NCBI RefSeq assembly: GCF_051401765.1 | Contig: NW_027480429.1 | Span: 14,512,157 to 14,576,156 of the forward strand | Direction: 5' to 3' | DNA: 64,000 bases | DNA from: Calliopsis andreniformis | Taxonomy: Eukaryota; Arthropoda; Insecta; Hymenoptera; Andrenidae | In this document: piece after piece, positions 11,601-22,306 of the stretch | Layout of the letters: every line of letters begins with the position of its first letter | Position numbering within the stretch: the stretch's first letter is position 1 | Translations under genes and position numbers: made by a program | The notes under the pieces: model-generated | Databases searched by the model: none | What the model was told of the DNA's origin: nothing | What the model saw: only the letters and a program-made list of their open reading frames with translations

Positions 11601-12710
11601 TATAACAGGAATAATTGCAACCAGTGTGAAAGTGATGGTCATTTCTACGTTCCAGGTAACCTATGCTTCACTCTAGGGCGTTGTTCCACCAGATCGAATA
11701 GTTAGGGCCTAAGAAGTGAACGCCAGAAGCATAAAATGCAATAAAAATACAACAGTTTTTCCAATGTATAACAGGATTAATTGCAACCAGTGTGAAAGTT
11801 ATGGTCATTTCTACATTCCGAGCAACCTAGGCTTCATTCTAGGGCGTTGCTCCACCAGATCGAATAGTTAGGTCCTTAGAAGTAAACGCCAGAAGCATAA
11901 AATACGTTATAAATACAACAGCTTTTCCATCGTATAAAAGGAATAATTGCAAACAGTGTGAAAGTAATGGTCATTTCTACGTTCCGGGCAACCTAGGCTT
12001 CACCCTACGGCGTTGTTCCACCCAGATCGAATAGTTAGGGCCTAAGATGTGAACGCCAGAAGCATAAAATACAATATAAATACAACAGCGTTTGCATCGT
12101 ATAAAACGAATAATTGCAACCAGTGTGAAGGTTATGGTCATTTCTACATTCCGAGCAACCTAGGATCCACTCTAGGGCGTTGCTCCACCAGATCGAATAG
12201 TTAGGTCCTTAGAAGTAAACGCCAGAAGCATAAAATACGATATAAACACAACAGCGTTTCCATCGTATAAAACGAATAATTGCAACCAGTGTGAAAGTTA
12301 TGGTCATTTTACCATTCCGAGCAACCTAGGATTCACTATAGACCGTTGCTCCACAAGATCGAATAGTTAGGTCCTTAGAAGTAAACGCCAGAAGCATAAA
12401 ATACGATATAAATACAACAGCTTTTCCATCGTATAAAAGGTATAATTGCAAACAGTGTGAAGGTAATGGTCATTTCTACGTTCCGGGCAAGCTAGGCTTC
12501 ACCGTAGGCCGTTGTTCCACCAGATCGAATAGTTAGGGCCTAAGAAGTGAACGCCAGAAGCATAAAATGCAATAAAAATACAACAGTTTTTCCAATGTAT
12601 AACAGGATTAATTGCAACCAGTTTGAAAGTGATGGTCATTTCTCCTTTCCGGGCAACCTAGGCTTCACTCTGGGGCGTTGTTACACCAGATCGAATGGTT
12701 AGGGCCTAAG
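8601..12710 (+). repeat. Array domain 2: transitional mixed monomers
   Basis: About 25 monomers. Frequent forms carry 'tacattccgagcaaccta', 'agttaggtccttagaagtaa' and 'gcgtttgcatcg' or 'gcgtttccatcg'. The first monomers with the A-tract form ('gcaaaaaaaatac') and the 'gtatgaaacttatgg' form appear here. I found no non-satellite insertion. Short frames in this stretch (for example 60 codons on the minus strand at 10,180 and again at 11,009) are repeats of one monomer pair. Confidence 0.8.
10200..10540 (+). repeat. Two-monomer segment repeated at 11,029-11,369 (offset 829 bp)
   Basis: The run with 'ggattaattgcaaccag', 'ttgaacgtgatggccatt', 'ccactagatcgaacagc' and 'ccaacggattgaatag' occurs twice, five monomers minus 1 bp apart. 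The single-base shift is explained by a 1-bp deletion at about 10,929 (ctgcttttcatcg). The copies diverge after 10,541 / 11,370. Confidence 0.8.
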
Positions 12711-15000
12711 AAGTCAACGCCAGAAGGATAAATTGCAATACAAATACAACAGCTTTTCCATCGTATAAAACGAGTAATTGCAACCAGTGTGAAAGTTATG
12801 GTCATTTCTACGTTCTGGGCAACCTAGGCTTCACCATAGGGCGTTGCTCTACCAGATCGAATAGTTAGGGCCTTAGAAGTCAACGCCCGAAGCATAAAGT
12901 ACAAAATAAATAGAACAGTTTTTCCATTGTATATAACGAATAATTGCTACCAGTGTGAAAGTTATGGTCATTTTTACTTTCCTGGCAGCCTAGGTTTCAC
13001 CCTAGGGTGTTGCTCCAACAGGTTGAATAATTAAGGCCTTAGAAGTCAAGGCCCGAAGCATAAAATGCAATAAAAATACAACTGCTTTTCCATCGTATAA
13101 AACGAATAATTGCAACCAGTGTGAAAGTTATGGACATTTCTACCTTCCGAGCAACCTAGGCTTCACTCTAGGGCGTTGCTCCACCAGATCGAATAGTTAG
13201 GGCCTAAGGATTCAACGCCAGGAGCATAAAATACGATATAAATACAACAGCTCTTCCATCGTATAAAACGAGTAATTGCAACCAGTGTGAAAGTTATGGT
13301 TATTTCTGCGTTTCGGGCAACCTAGGCTTCACTCGAGGGCGTTGCTCCATCAGATCGAATAGTTAGGGCCTTAGAAGTCAACGCCAGAAGCATAAAATAC
13401 AATAAAGATGAAACAGTTATTCCATCGTATAACAGCAATAACTGCAACCAGTGTGAAAGTAATGGTCATTTCTACGTTCCGAGCATCCTGGGCTTCACTC
13501 CAGGGCGTTGTTCAACCAGATCGAATGGTTAGGGCCGAAGGAATCAAGGCCAGAAGCATAACATAGAATATAAATATAACAGTTTTTCCATCGTATAGAA
13601 CGAATAATAGCAACCAGTGTGAAAGTTATGGTCATTTCTACGTTCCGGGCAACGTAGGCTTTACTCTACGGGGTCGTTCCACCAGATCGAATAGTTAAGG
13701 CCTAAGAAGTCAACGCCAGACGCATAAAATAGAATATAAATATAACGGTTTTTGCATCGTATAAAACGAATAATAGCAACCAGTGTGAAAGTTATGGTCA
13801 TTTCTACGTCCCGGGCAACCTAGTCTTCTCTCTAGGGCGTTGCCCCACCACATCGAATAGCTACAGCCTTAGAAGTCAACGCCAGAAGCATAAAATACAA
13901 TATAAATGCAACCGTTTTTCCATTGTATAAAACGAATAATTGCAACCAGTGTGAAAGTTATGGTCATTTCTACGTTCCGCGCAACATAGGCTTCAGTCTT
14001 GGACGATGCCCAACCAGATCGAATAGCTAGGACCTTAGAAGTCGAAGCCAGAAGCGGCAAATACAATAAAAATGCAACAGTTTTTCCAACGTATAAAACG
14101 AATAATTGTAACCAGTGTGAATGTTATGGTCATTAATACGTTCCGGGCAACCTAGACTTCACTCTAGGGCGTTGATCCACCAGATCCAATAGCTAGGGCC
14201 TAACAATTCAATGCCAGAAGCATAAAGTACAATGAAAATACAACAGTTTTTTCATCGTATAAAACGAATAATTGCAACCAGTGAGAAAGTTATGGTCACT
14301 TCTACGTTCCGGTCGACCTTGGCTTCACTCTAGGGCGTTGCTCCGCCAGCTCGAATAGTTAGGGCCTTAGAAGACAACGCCAGAAGCATAAGATACAATA
14401 AAAATACAACAGCTTTTCCATCGTATAAAACGAATAATTGCAACCAGTATGAAACTTATGGTCATTTCTACATTCCGAGCAACCTAGGATCCACTCTAGG
14501 GCGTTGCTCCACCAGATCGAATAGTTAGGTCCTTAGAAGTAAACGCCAGAAGCATAAAATACAATATAAATACAACAGCGTTTGCATCGTAAAAAACGAA
14601 TAATAGCAACCAGTGTGAAAGTTGTGGTCATTTCTACATTCCGAGCAACCTAGGATTCACACTACGGCGTTGCTCTACCAGATCGAATAGTTAGGTCCTT
14701 GGAAGTAAACGCCAGAAGCATAAAATACGATATAAATACAACAGTTTTTCCAACGTATAAAACGAATAATTGTAACCAGTGTGAATGTTATGGTCATTAA
14801 TACGTTCCGGGCAACCTAGGCTTCACTCTAGGGTGTTGATCCACCAGATCCAATAGCTAGGGCCTAACAATTCAACGCCAGAAGCACGAAGTACAATATA
14901 GATACAACAGTTTTTCCATCGTATAAAGCGAATAATTGCAACCAGTATGAAACTTATGGTCATTTCTACTTTCCGAGCAAACTAGGCTTCACCCTAGGGC
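12711..15000 (+). repeat. Array domain 3: diverged subfamily
   Basis: About 14 monomers with many private substitutions, such as 'ttctgggcaacctaggc', 'ttcctggcagcctaggttt', 'ctgcgtttcgggcaacc', 'gagcatcctgggcttc' and 'cttggacgatgcccaacc'. The same rare variants, largely in the same order, reappear at 42.1-43.6 kb and 46.1-48.5 kb, and again in the duplicated copy up to 56 kb. This domain is therefore related to domain 5 rather than to its immediate neighbours. No gene is present. Confidence 0.8.
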
Positions 15001-15060
15001 GTTGCTCCAACAGATTGAATAGTCAGCGCCTTAGAAGTCAACGCCCGAACCATAAAATGC

Positions 15061-15072
15061 AAAAAAGAAAAA
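15061..15072 (+). repeat. Expanded interrupted A-tract (A6-G-A5)
   Basis: Where other A-tract monomers have 8 or 9 adenines between 'atgc' and 'tac', this copy has six A, one G and five A. It is 3-4 bp longer than the class. The 22.5-kb copy of the same segment has an uninterrupted A9, which helps explain why the two are offset by 7,473 bp rather than exactly 45 monomers. Confidence 0.85.
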
Positions 15073-15079
15073 TACAACA

Positions 15080-15640
15080 GTGTTTCCATCATATAACAGG
15101 AATAATTGCAACCAGTTTGAAGGTGATGGCCAATTCTACGTTCCGGGCAACCTAGGTTTCACACCAGGGCGTTGCTCCACCAGACGGAATAGTTACGGCC
15201 TAAGAAGTCAACGCCAGAAGCATAAAATACGACATAAATACAACAGCTTTTCCATCGTATAAACCGAATAATTGCAACCAGTGTGAAAGTAATGGTCATT
15301 TCTACGTTCCGAGCACCCTAGGCGTCACTCCAGGGCGTCGCTCAACCACATCTAATAGCTACGGCCTTAGAAGTCAACGCCAGAGGCATAAAATACAATA
15401 TAAATACAACAGCGTTTACATCGTATAAAACGAATAATTGCAACCAGTTTGAAAGTTATGATCATTTCCACATTCCGAGCAACCTAAGCTTCACTCTAGG
15501 GCGTTGCTCCACCAGATCGAATAGTTAGGTCCATAGAAGTAAACGCCAGAAGCATAAAATACGATATAAATACAACAGCTTTTCCATCGTATAAAAGGAT
15601 TAATTGCAACCAGTTTGAACGTGATGGTCATTTCTCCTTT
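15080..15640 (+). repeat. Segment repeated at 22,553-23,113 (offset 7,473 bp)
   Basis: Shared rare features in order are 'ttgaaggtgatggccaatt', 'tttcacaccagggcg', 'ccagacggaatagttacgg', 'gcgtttacatcg' and 'ttatgatcatttccac'. The offset is 45 monomers plus 3 bp. Substitutions are few, but the ends differ ('aacatgggcttcactgtagg' versus the standard 'aacctaggcttcactctagg'). Confidence 0.8.
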
Positions 15641-15729
15641 CCGGGCAACATGGGCTTCACTGTAGGGCGTTGCTCCACCAGATCGAATAGGTAGGGCCAT
15701 AGAAGTCAACGCCCGAAACATAAAATACA

Positions 15730-16357
15730 ATATAAATACAACAGTTTTGCCATCGTATAAAACGAATAATTGCAACCAGTGTGAAAGTTATGGTCATTTC
15801 TACGTTCCGCGCAACATAGGCTTCACTATTGGACGATGCCCCACCAGATCGAATAGCTAGGACCTTAGAAGTCGAAGCCAGAAGCGGAAAATACAATAAA
15901 AATGCAACAGTTTTTCCAATGTATAAAACGAATAATTGCAACCAGTGTGAATGTTATGGTCATTAATACGTTCCGGGCAACCTAGGCTTCACTCTAGGGC
16001 GTTGATCCACCAGATCCAATAGCTAGGGCCTAACAATTCAACGCCAGAAGCATAAAGTACAATGAAAATACAACAGTTTTTTCATCGTATAAAACGAATA
16101 ATTGCAACCAGTGTGAAAGTTATGGTCACTTCTACGTTCCGGTCAACCTTGGCTTCACTCTAGGGCGTTGCTCCGCCAGCTCGAATAGTTAGTGCCTTAG
16201 AAGTCAACGCCAGAAGCATGAAATACAATATAAATACAACAGCTTTTCCATCGTATAAAACGAATAATTGCAACCAGTATGAAACTTATGGTCATTTCTA
16301 CTTTCCGAGCAACCTAGGCTTCACCCTAGGGCGTTTCTCCCACAGGTTGAATAGTTA
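15730..16357 (+). repeat. Segment repeated at 18,387-19,014 (offset 2,657 bp)
   Basis: The shared run includes 'cagttttgccatcg', 'cgcgcaacataggcttcact', 'ttggacgatgccccacc', 'gtcattaatacgttccggg' and 'gcgtttctcccacagg'. The offset is 16 monomers plus 1 bp. The match ends at 'ttgaatagttag', after which one copy reads 'ggcc' and the other 'tgcc'. Confidence 0.85.
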
Positions 16358-16845
16358 GGGCCTTAGAAGTCTACTCCCGAACCATAAAATGCAAAAGAAA
16401 TACAACAGTGTTTCCAGCATATAACAGGAATAAGTGTGACCAGTTTGAAAGTGATGGACAATTCTACGTTCCGGGCAACCTAGGCTTCACTCTAGGGCCT
16501 TGCTCCAACAGATCGAATAGTTAGAGCCTTAGAAGTCAACGCCAGAAGCATAAAATACAATATAAATACAACAGCTTTTCCATCGTATAAGACGAATAAT
16601 TGCAACCAGTATGAAACTTATGGTCATTTCTTCTTTCCGAGCAAGCTAGGCTTCACCCTAGGGCGTTATTCCAACAGATTCAATAGTTAGGACCTTAGAA
16701 GTGAACGCCCGAACCATAAAATGCAAAAAAAATACAACAGTGTTTCCATCATATAACAGGAATAGTTGCAACCAGTTTGAAAGTGATAGCCAATTCTACG
16801 TTCCGGGCAACCTAGGCGTCACTCTAGGGCGTTGCTCCACCAGAT

Positions 16846-17779
16846 CGAATAGTTAGTGCCTTAGAAGTCAACGCCAGAAGCATAAAATACAATATAAATA
16901 CAACAGTTCTTCCATCGTATAAAACGAATAATTGCAACCAGTTTGAAAGTGATGGCCAATTCTACCTTCCGGGCAACCTAGGCTTCACTCTAGGGCGTTG
17001 CTCCACCAGGTCGAATAGTTAGTGCCTTAGAAGTCAACGCCAGAAGCATAAAATACAATATAGATACAACTGTTTTTCCATCGTATAAAGCGAATAATTG
17101 CAACCAGTATGAAACTTATGGTCATTTCTACTTTCCGAGCAACCTAGGCTTCACCCTAGGGCGTTGCTCCAACAGAGTGAATAGTTAGCGCCTTAGAAGT
17201 CAACGCCCGAACCATAAAATGCAAAAAAAAATACAACAGTGTTTCCATCATATAACAGGAATAATTGCGACCAGTTTGAAAGTGATGGACAATTCTACGT
17301 TCCGGGCAACCTAGGCTTCACTCTAGGGCGTTGCTCCACCAGATCGAATAGTTAGTGCCTTAGAAGTCAACGCCAGAAGCATAAAATACGATATAAATAC
17401 AACAGCTTTTCCATCGTATAAAACGAATAATTGCAACCAGTATGAAACTTATGGTCATTTCTACTTTCCGAGCAACCTAGGCTTCACCCTAGGGCATTGC
17501 TCCAACAGATTGAATAGTTAGGGCCTTAGAAGTCTACGCCCGAACCATAAAACGCAAAAAAAATACAACAGTGTTTCCATCATATAACAGGAATAATTGC
17601 AACCACTTTGAAAGTGATGGCCAATTCTACGTTCCGGGCAACCTAGGTTTCACTCCAGGGCGTTGCTCCACCAGACCGAATAGTTACGGCCTAAGAAGTC
17701 AACGCCAGAAGCATAAAATACGATATAAATACAAAAGCTTTTCCATCGTATAAAACGAATAATTGCAACCAGTGTGAAA
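16846..17779 (+). repeat. Segment repeated at 19,005-19,938 (offset 2,159 bp)
   Basis: The shared run includes 'cagttcttccatcg', the A9 monomer, 'gttgctccaacagagtgaat', 'agggcattgctccaacag' and 'ataaaacgcaaaaaaaatac'. The offset is 13 monomers plus 1 bp. I noticed two substitutions: 'gttagtgcc' versus 'gttagcgcc', and 'atggtcatt' versus 'atggacatt' near 17,451 / 19,278. The copies diverge at 'gaaagttatgg' versus 'gaaagtaatgg'. Confidence 0.85.
17223..17231 (+). repeat. A9 tract, representative of the A-tract monomer class
   Basis: Nine adenines between 'atgc' and 'tac' replace the 'acaatataaa' or 'gcaataaaa' of other monomers. A8 or A9 tracts recur across 10.5-42 kb, at 48.5-50.3 kb and from 56 kb to the end. 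They are missing from domain 1 and from the diverged parts of domains 3 and 5. They are useful as a subfamily marker. Confidence 0.9.
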
Positions 17780-18386
17780 GTTATGGTCATTTCTACGTTC
17801 CGGGCAACCTAGGCGTCACTCTACGGCGTTGCTCCACCACATTGAATAGCTACGGCCTTAGAAGTCAACGCCAGAAGCATAAAATACAATATAAATACAA
17901 CAGCATTTCCATCGTATAAAATGAATAATTGCAAACAGTGTGAAAGTAATGGTCATTTCTACCTTCCGGGAAACCTGTCCTTCACCCTAGGGCGTGCTTC
18001 CACCAGGTCGAATAGTTACAGCCTTAGAACTCAACGCCAGAAGCATAAAATACAATATAAATATAACAACTCTTCCATCGTATAGAACGAGTAATAGCAA
18101 CCAGTGTGAAAGTTATGGTCATTTCTACGTTCCGGGCAACCTAGGCTTCACTGTAGGGCGCTGCACCACCAGATCGAATAGTTAGGGCCTTAGAAGTCAA
18201 CGCCAGAAGCATAAAAGGCAATATAAATACAACAACTTTTCCATCGTATAACAGGAATAACAGCAACCAGTGTGAAAGATATGGTCACTTCTACGTTCCG
18301 GGCAACCTAGGGTTCACTCTAGGACGTTCGACCACCAGCTCCAATAGATAGGGCGTAAGCAGTCAACGCCAGAAGCACCAATTACA
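17780..18386 (+). repeat. Island of diverged monomers inside domain 4
   Basis: About 3.5 monomers of the diverged type. They carry 'taccttccgggaaacctg', 'agggcgtgcttccaccagg', 'aatataacaactcttcc' and 'catcgtatagaacgagtaat'. The closest relatives are at 43.99-44.25 kb and 45.15-45.4 kb (and 51.45 and 52.6 kb), more than 25 kb away. Flanking monomers belong to the A-tract subfamily. Confidence 0.78.
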
Positions 18387-21310
18387 AAATAAATACAACA
18401 GTTTTGCCATCGTATAAAACGAATAATTGCAACCAGTGTGAAAGTTATGGTCATTTCTACGTTCCGCGCAACATAGGCTTCACTATTGGACGATGCCCCA
18501 CCAGATCGAATAGCTAGGACCTTAGAAGTCGAAGCCAGAAGCGGAAAATACAATAAAAATGCAACAGTTTTTCCAATGTATAAAACGAATAATTGCAACC
18601 AGTGTGAATGTTATGGTCATTAATACGTTCCGGGCAACCTAGGCTTCACTCTAGGGCGTTGATCCACCAGATCCAATAGCTAGGGCCTAACAATTCAACG
18701 CCAGAAGCATAAAGTACAATGAAAATACAACAGTTTTTTCATCGTATAAAACGAATAATTGCAACCAGTGTGAAAGTTATGGTCACTTCTACGTTCCGGT
18801 CAACCTTGGCTTCACTCTAGGGCGTTGCTCCGCCAGCTCGAATAGTTAGTGCCTTAGAAGTCAACGCCAGAAGCATGAAATACAATATAAATACAACAGC
18901 TTTTCCATCGTATAAAACGAATAATTGCAACCAGTATGAAACTTATGGTCATTTCTACTTTCCGAGCAACCTAGGCTTCACCCTAGGGCGTTTCTCCCAC
19001 AGGTTGAATAGTTAGTGCCTTAGAAGTCAACGCCAGAAGCATAAAATACAATATAAATACAACAGTTCTTCCATCGTATAAAACGAATAATTGCAACCAG
19101 TTTGAAAGTGATGGCCAATTCTACCTTCCGGGCAACCTAGGCTTCACTCTAGGGCGTTGCTCCACCAGGTCGAATAGTTAGCGCCTTAGAAGTCAACGCC
19201 AGAAGCATAAAATACAATATAGATACAACTGTTTTTCCATCGTATAAAGCGAATAATTGCAACCAGTATGAAACTTATGGACATTTCTACTTTCCGAGCA
19301 ACCTAGGCTTCACCCTAGGGCGTTGCTCCAACAGAGTGAATAGTTAGCGCCTTAGAAGTCAACGCCCGAACCATAAAATGCAAAAAAAAATACAACAGTG
19401 TTTCCATCATATAACAGGAATAATTGCGACCAGTTTGAAAGTGATGGACAATTCTACGTTCCGGGCAACCTAGGCTTCACTCTAGGGCGTTGCTCCACCA
19501 GATCGAATAGTTAGTGCCTTAGAAGTCAACGCCAGAAGCATAAAATACGATATAAATACAACAGCTTTTCCATCGTATAAAACGAATAATTGCAACCAGT
19601 ATGAAACTTATGGTCATTTCTACTTTCCGAGCAACCTAGGCTTCACCCTAGGGCATTGCTCCAACAGATTGAATAGTTAGGGCCTTAGAAGTCTACGCCC
19701 GAACCATAAAACGCAAAAAAAATACAACAGTGTTTCCATCATATAACAGGAATAATTGCAACCACTTTGAAAGTGATGGCCAATTCTACGTTCCGGGCAA
19801 CCTAGGTTTCACTCCAGGGCGTTGCTCCACCAGACCGAATAGTTACGGCCTAAGAAGTCAACGCCAGAAGCATAAAATACGATATAAATACAAAAGCTTT
19901 TCCATCGTATAAAACGAATAATTGCAACCAGTGTGAAAGTAATGGTCATTTCTACGTTCCGAGCACCCTAGGCGTCACTCTAGGGCGTTGCTCCACCAGA
20001 TCGAATAGTTAGGTCCTTAGAAGTAATCGCCAGAAGCATAAAATACGATATAAATACAACAGCTTTTCCATCGTATAAAAGGAATAATTGCAAACAGTGT
20101 GTAGGTAATGGTCATTTCTACGTTTCGGGCAAGCTAGGCTTCACCCTAGGCCGTTGTTCCACCAGATCGAATAGTTAGGGCCTAAGAAGTGAACGCCAGA
20201 AGCATAAAATGCAATAAAAATACAACAGTTTTTCCAATGTATAACAGGATTAATTGCAACCAGTTTGAAAGTGATGGTCATTTCTCCTTTCCGGGCAACC
20301 TAGGCTTCACTCTAGGGCGTTCCTCCAACAGATTGAATAGTTAGGGCCTTAGAAGTCAACGCCCGATGCATAAAATGCAATAAAAATACAACAGTGTTTC
20401 CATCGTATAAAACGAATAATTGCAACCAGTATGAAACTGATGGTCATTTCTACTTTCCGAGCAACCTAGGCTTCACCCTAGGGCGTTGCTCCAACAGATT
20501 GAATAGTTAGGGCCTTAGAAGCCAACGCCCGAAGCATAAAATGCAATAAAAATACAACAGTGTTTCCATCGTATAAAACGAATAATTGCAACCAGTATGA
20601 AACTTATGGTCATTTCTACTTTCCGAGCAAGCTAGGCTTCACCCTACGGCGTTGCTCCAACAGATCGAATAGTTAGGGCCTAAGAAGTGAACGCCAGAAG
20701 CATAAAATACAATATAAATACAACAGGTTTTCCATCGTATAAAGCGAATAATTCCAACCAGTATGAAACTTATGGTTATTTCTACTTCCCGAGCAACCTA
20801 GGCTCCACCATAGGGCGTTGCTCAACGGATTGAATAGTTAGGGCCTTAGAAGTCAACGCCCGAACCATAAAATGCAAAAAAAATACAACAGTGTTTCCAT
20901 CATATAACAGGAATAATTGCAACCAATTTGGAAAGTGATGGCCAATTCTACGTTCCGGGCAACCTAGGCTTCACTCTAGGGCGATGCTCCACCAGATCGA
21001 ATAGTTAGTGCCTTAGAAGTCAACGCCAGAAGCATGAAATACAATATAAATACAACAGCTTTTCCATCGTATAAAACGAATAATTGCAACCAGTATGAAA
21101 CTTATGGTCATTTCTACTTTCCGAGCAACCTAGGCTTCACCCTAGGGCGTTTCTCCCACAGGTTGAATAGTTAGGGCCTTAGAAGTCTACGCCCGAACCA
21201 TAAAATGCAAAAAAAATACAACAGTGTTTCCAGCCTATAACAGGAATAAGTGTGACCAGTTTGAAAGTGATGGACCATTCTACGTTCCGGGCAACCTAGG
21301 CTTCACTCTA

Positions 21311-21808
21311 GGGCCTTGCTCCAACAGATCGAATAGTTAGAGCCTTAGAAGTCAACGCCAGAAGCATAAAATACAATATAAATACAACAGCTTTTCCATC
21401 GTATAAAACGAATAATTGCAACCAGTATGAAACTTATGTTCATTTCTACTTTCCAAGCAAGCTAGGCTTCACCCTAGGGCGTTGCTCCAACAGATTGAAT
21501 AGTTAGGGCCTTAGAAGTCAACGGCCGAAGCATAAAATGCTATTAAAATACAACAGTGTTTCCATCATATAACAGGAATAATTGCGACCAGTTTGAATGT
21601 GATGGCCAATTCTACGTTCCGGGCAACCTAGGCTTCACTCTAGGGCGTTGCTCCACCAGATCGAATAGTTAGTGCCTTAGAAGTCAACGCCAGAAGCATA
21701 AAATACAATATAAATACAACAGTTTTTCCATTGTATAAAACGAATAATTGCAACCAGTTTGAAAGTGATGGCCAATTCTACCTTCCGGGCAACCTAGGCT
21801 TCACTCTA
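21311..21808 (+). repeat. 498-bp trimer tandem duplication, copy 1
   Basis: Three monomers beginning 'gggccttgctccaacag' and carrying 'gttagagccttagaag', 'cttatgttcatttctac', 'tttccaagcaagctagg' and 'atgctattaaaatac'. The next 498 bp repeat the same series. The offset is exactly 3 x 166. Confidence 0.9.
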
Positions 21809-22306
21809 GGGCCTTGCTCCAACAGATCGAATAGTTAGAGCCTTAGAAGTCAACGCCAGAAGCATAAAATACAATATAAATACAACAGCTTTTCCATCGT
21901 ATAAAACGAATAATTGCAACCAGTATGAAACTTATGTTCATTTCTACTTTCCAAGCAAGCTAGGCTTCACCCTAGGGCGTTGCTCCAACAGATTGAATAG
22001 TTAGGGCCTTAGAAGTCAACGGCCGAAGCATAAAATGCTATTAAAATACAACAGTGTTTCCATCATATAACAGGAATAATTGCGACCAGTTTGAATGTGA
22101 TGGCCAATTCTACGTTCCGGGCAACCTAGGCTTCACTCTAGGGCGTTGCTCCACCAGATCGAATAGTTAGTGCCTTAGAAGTCAACGCCAGAAGCATAAA
22201 ATACAATATAAATACAACAGTTTTTCCATCGTATAAAACGAATAATTGCAACCAGTTTGAAAGTGATGGCCAATTCTACCTTCCGGGCAACCTAGGCTTC
22301 ACTCTA
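21809..22306 (+). repeat. 498-bp trimer tandem duplication, copy 2
   Basis: This is the second copy of the trimer at 21,311-21,808, directly adjacent. It shows one substitution in 'tttttccatcg' versus 'tttttccattg' near 22,215. After it, 'gggcgttgctccaccagg' replaces the diagnostic 'gggccttgctccaacag'. Confidence 0.9.

Larger units (their letters stand above)
15001..17779 (+). repeat. Array domain 4, left part: A-tract / 'gtatgaaac' subfamily
   Basis: About 17 monomers. The typical motif is a pair. The first monomer reads 'gtatgaaacttatgg', 'tactttccgagcaacc' and 'ccaacagattgaatag', then 'cgcccgaaccataaaatgc' with A8-A9. The second reads 'gtgtttccatcatataacagg', 'ccagtttgaaagtgatgg' and 'ccaattctacgttccggg'. 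Standard monomers are interspersed, so the pair does not form a strict dimer array. No gene is present; the recurring 60-codon frame (as at 17,571) is the second monomer of this pair. Confidence 0.85.

Noticed and set aside
15491..15941. Minus-strand frames of 94 codons (15,491; 15,657; 18,314) with hydrophobic stretches that resemble membrane segments
   Set aside because: The hydrophobic residues come from reading the A+T-rich half of the monomer in reverse. The frames overlap one another and recur exactly with the duplicated satellite segments.
17571..17753. Recurrent 60-codon frame starting 'MFPSYN...', present about 14 times
   Set aside because: It looks like a conserved small protein family, but each copy is an A-tract monomer plus the start of the next one. 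Conservation is at the DNA level, as part of the array, and includes non-coding flanks.
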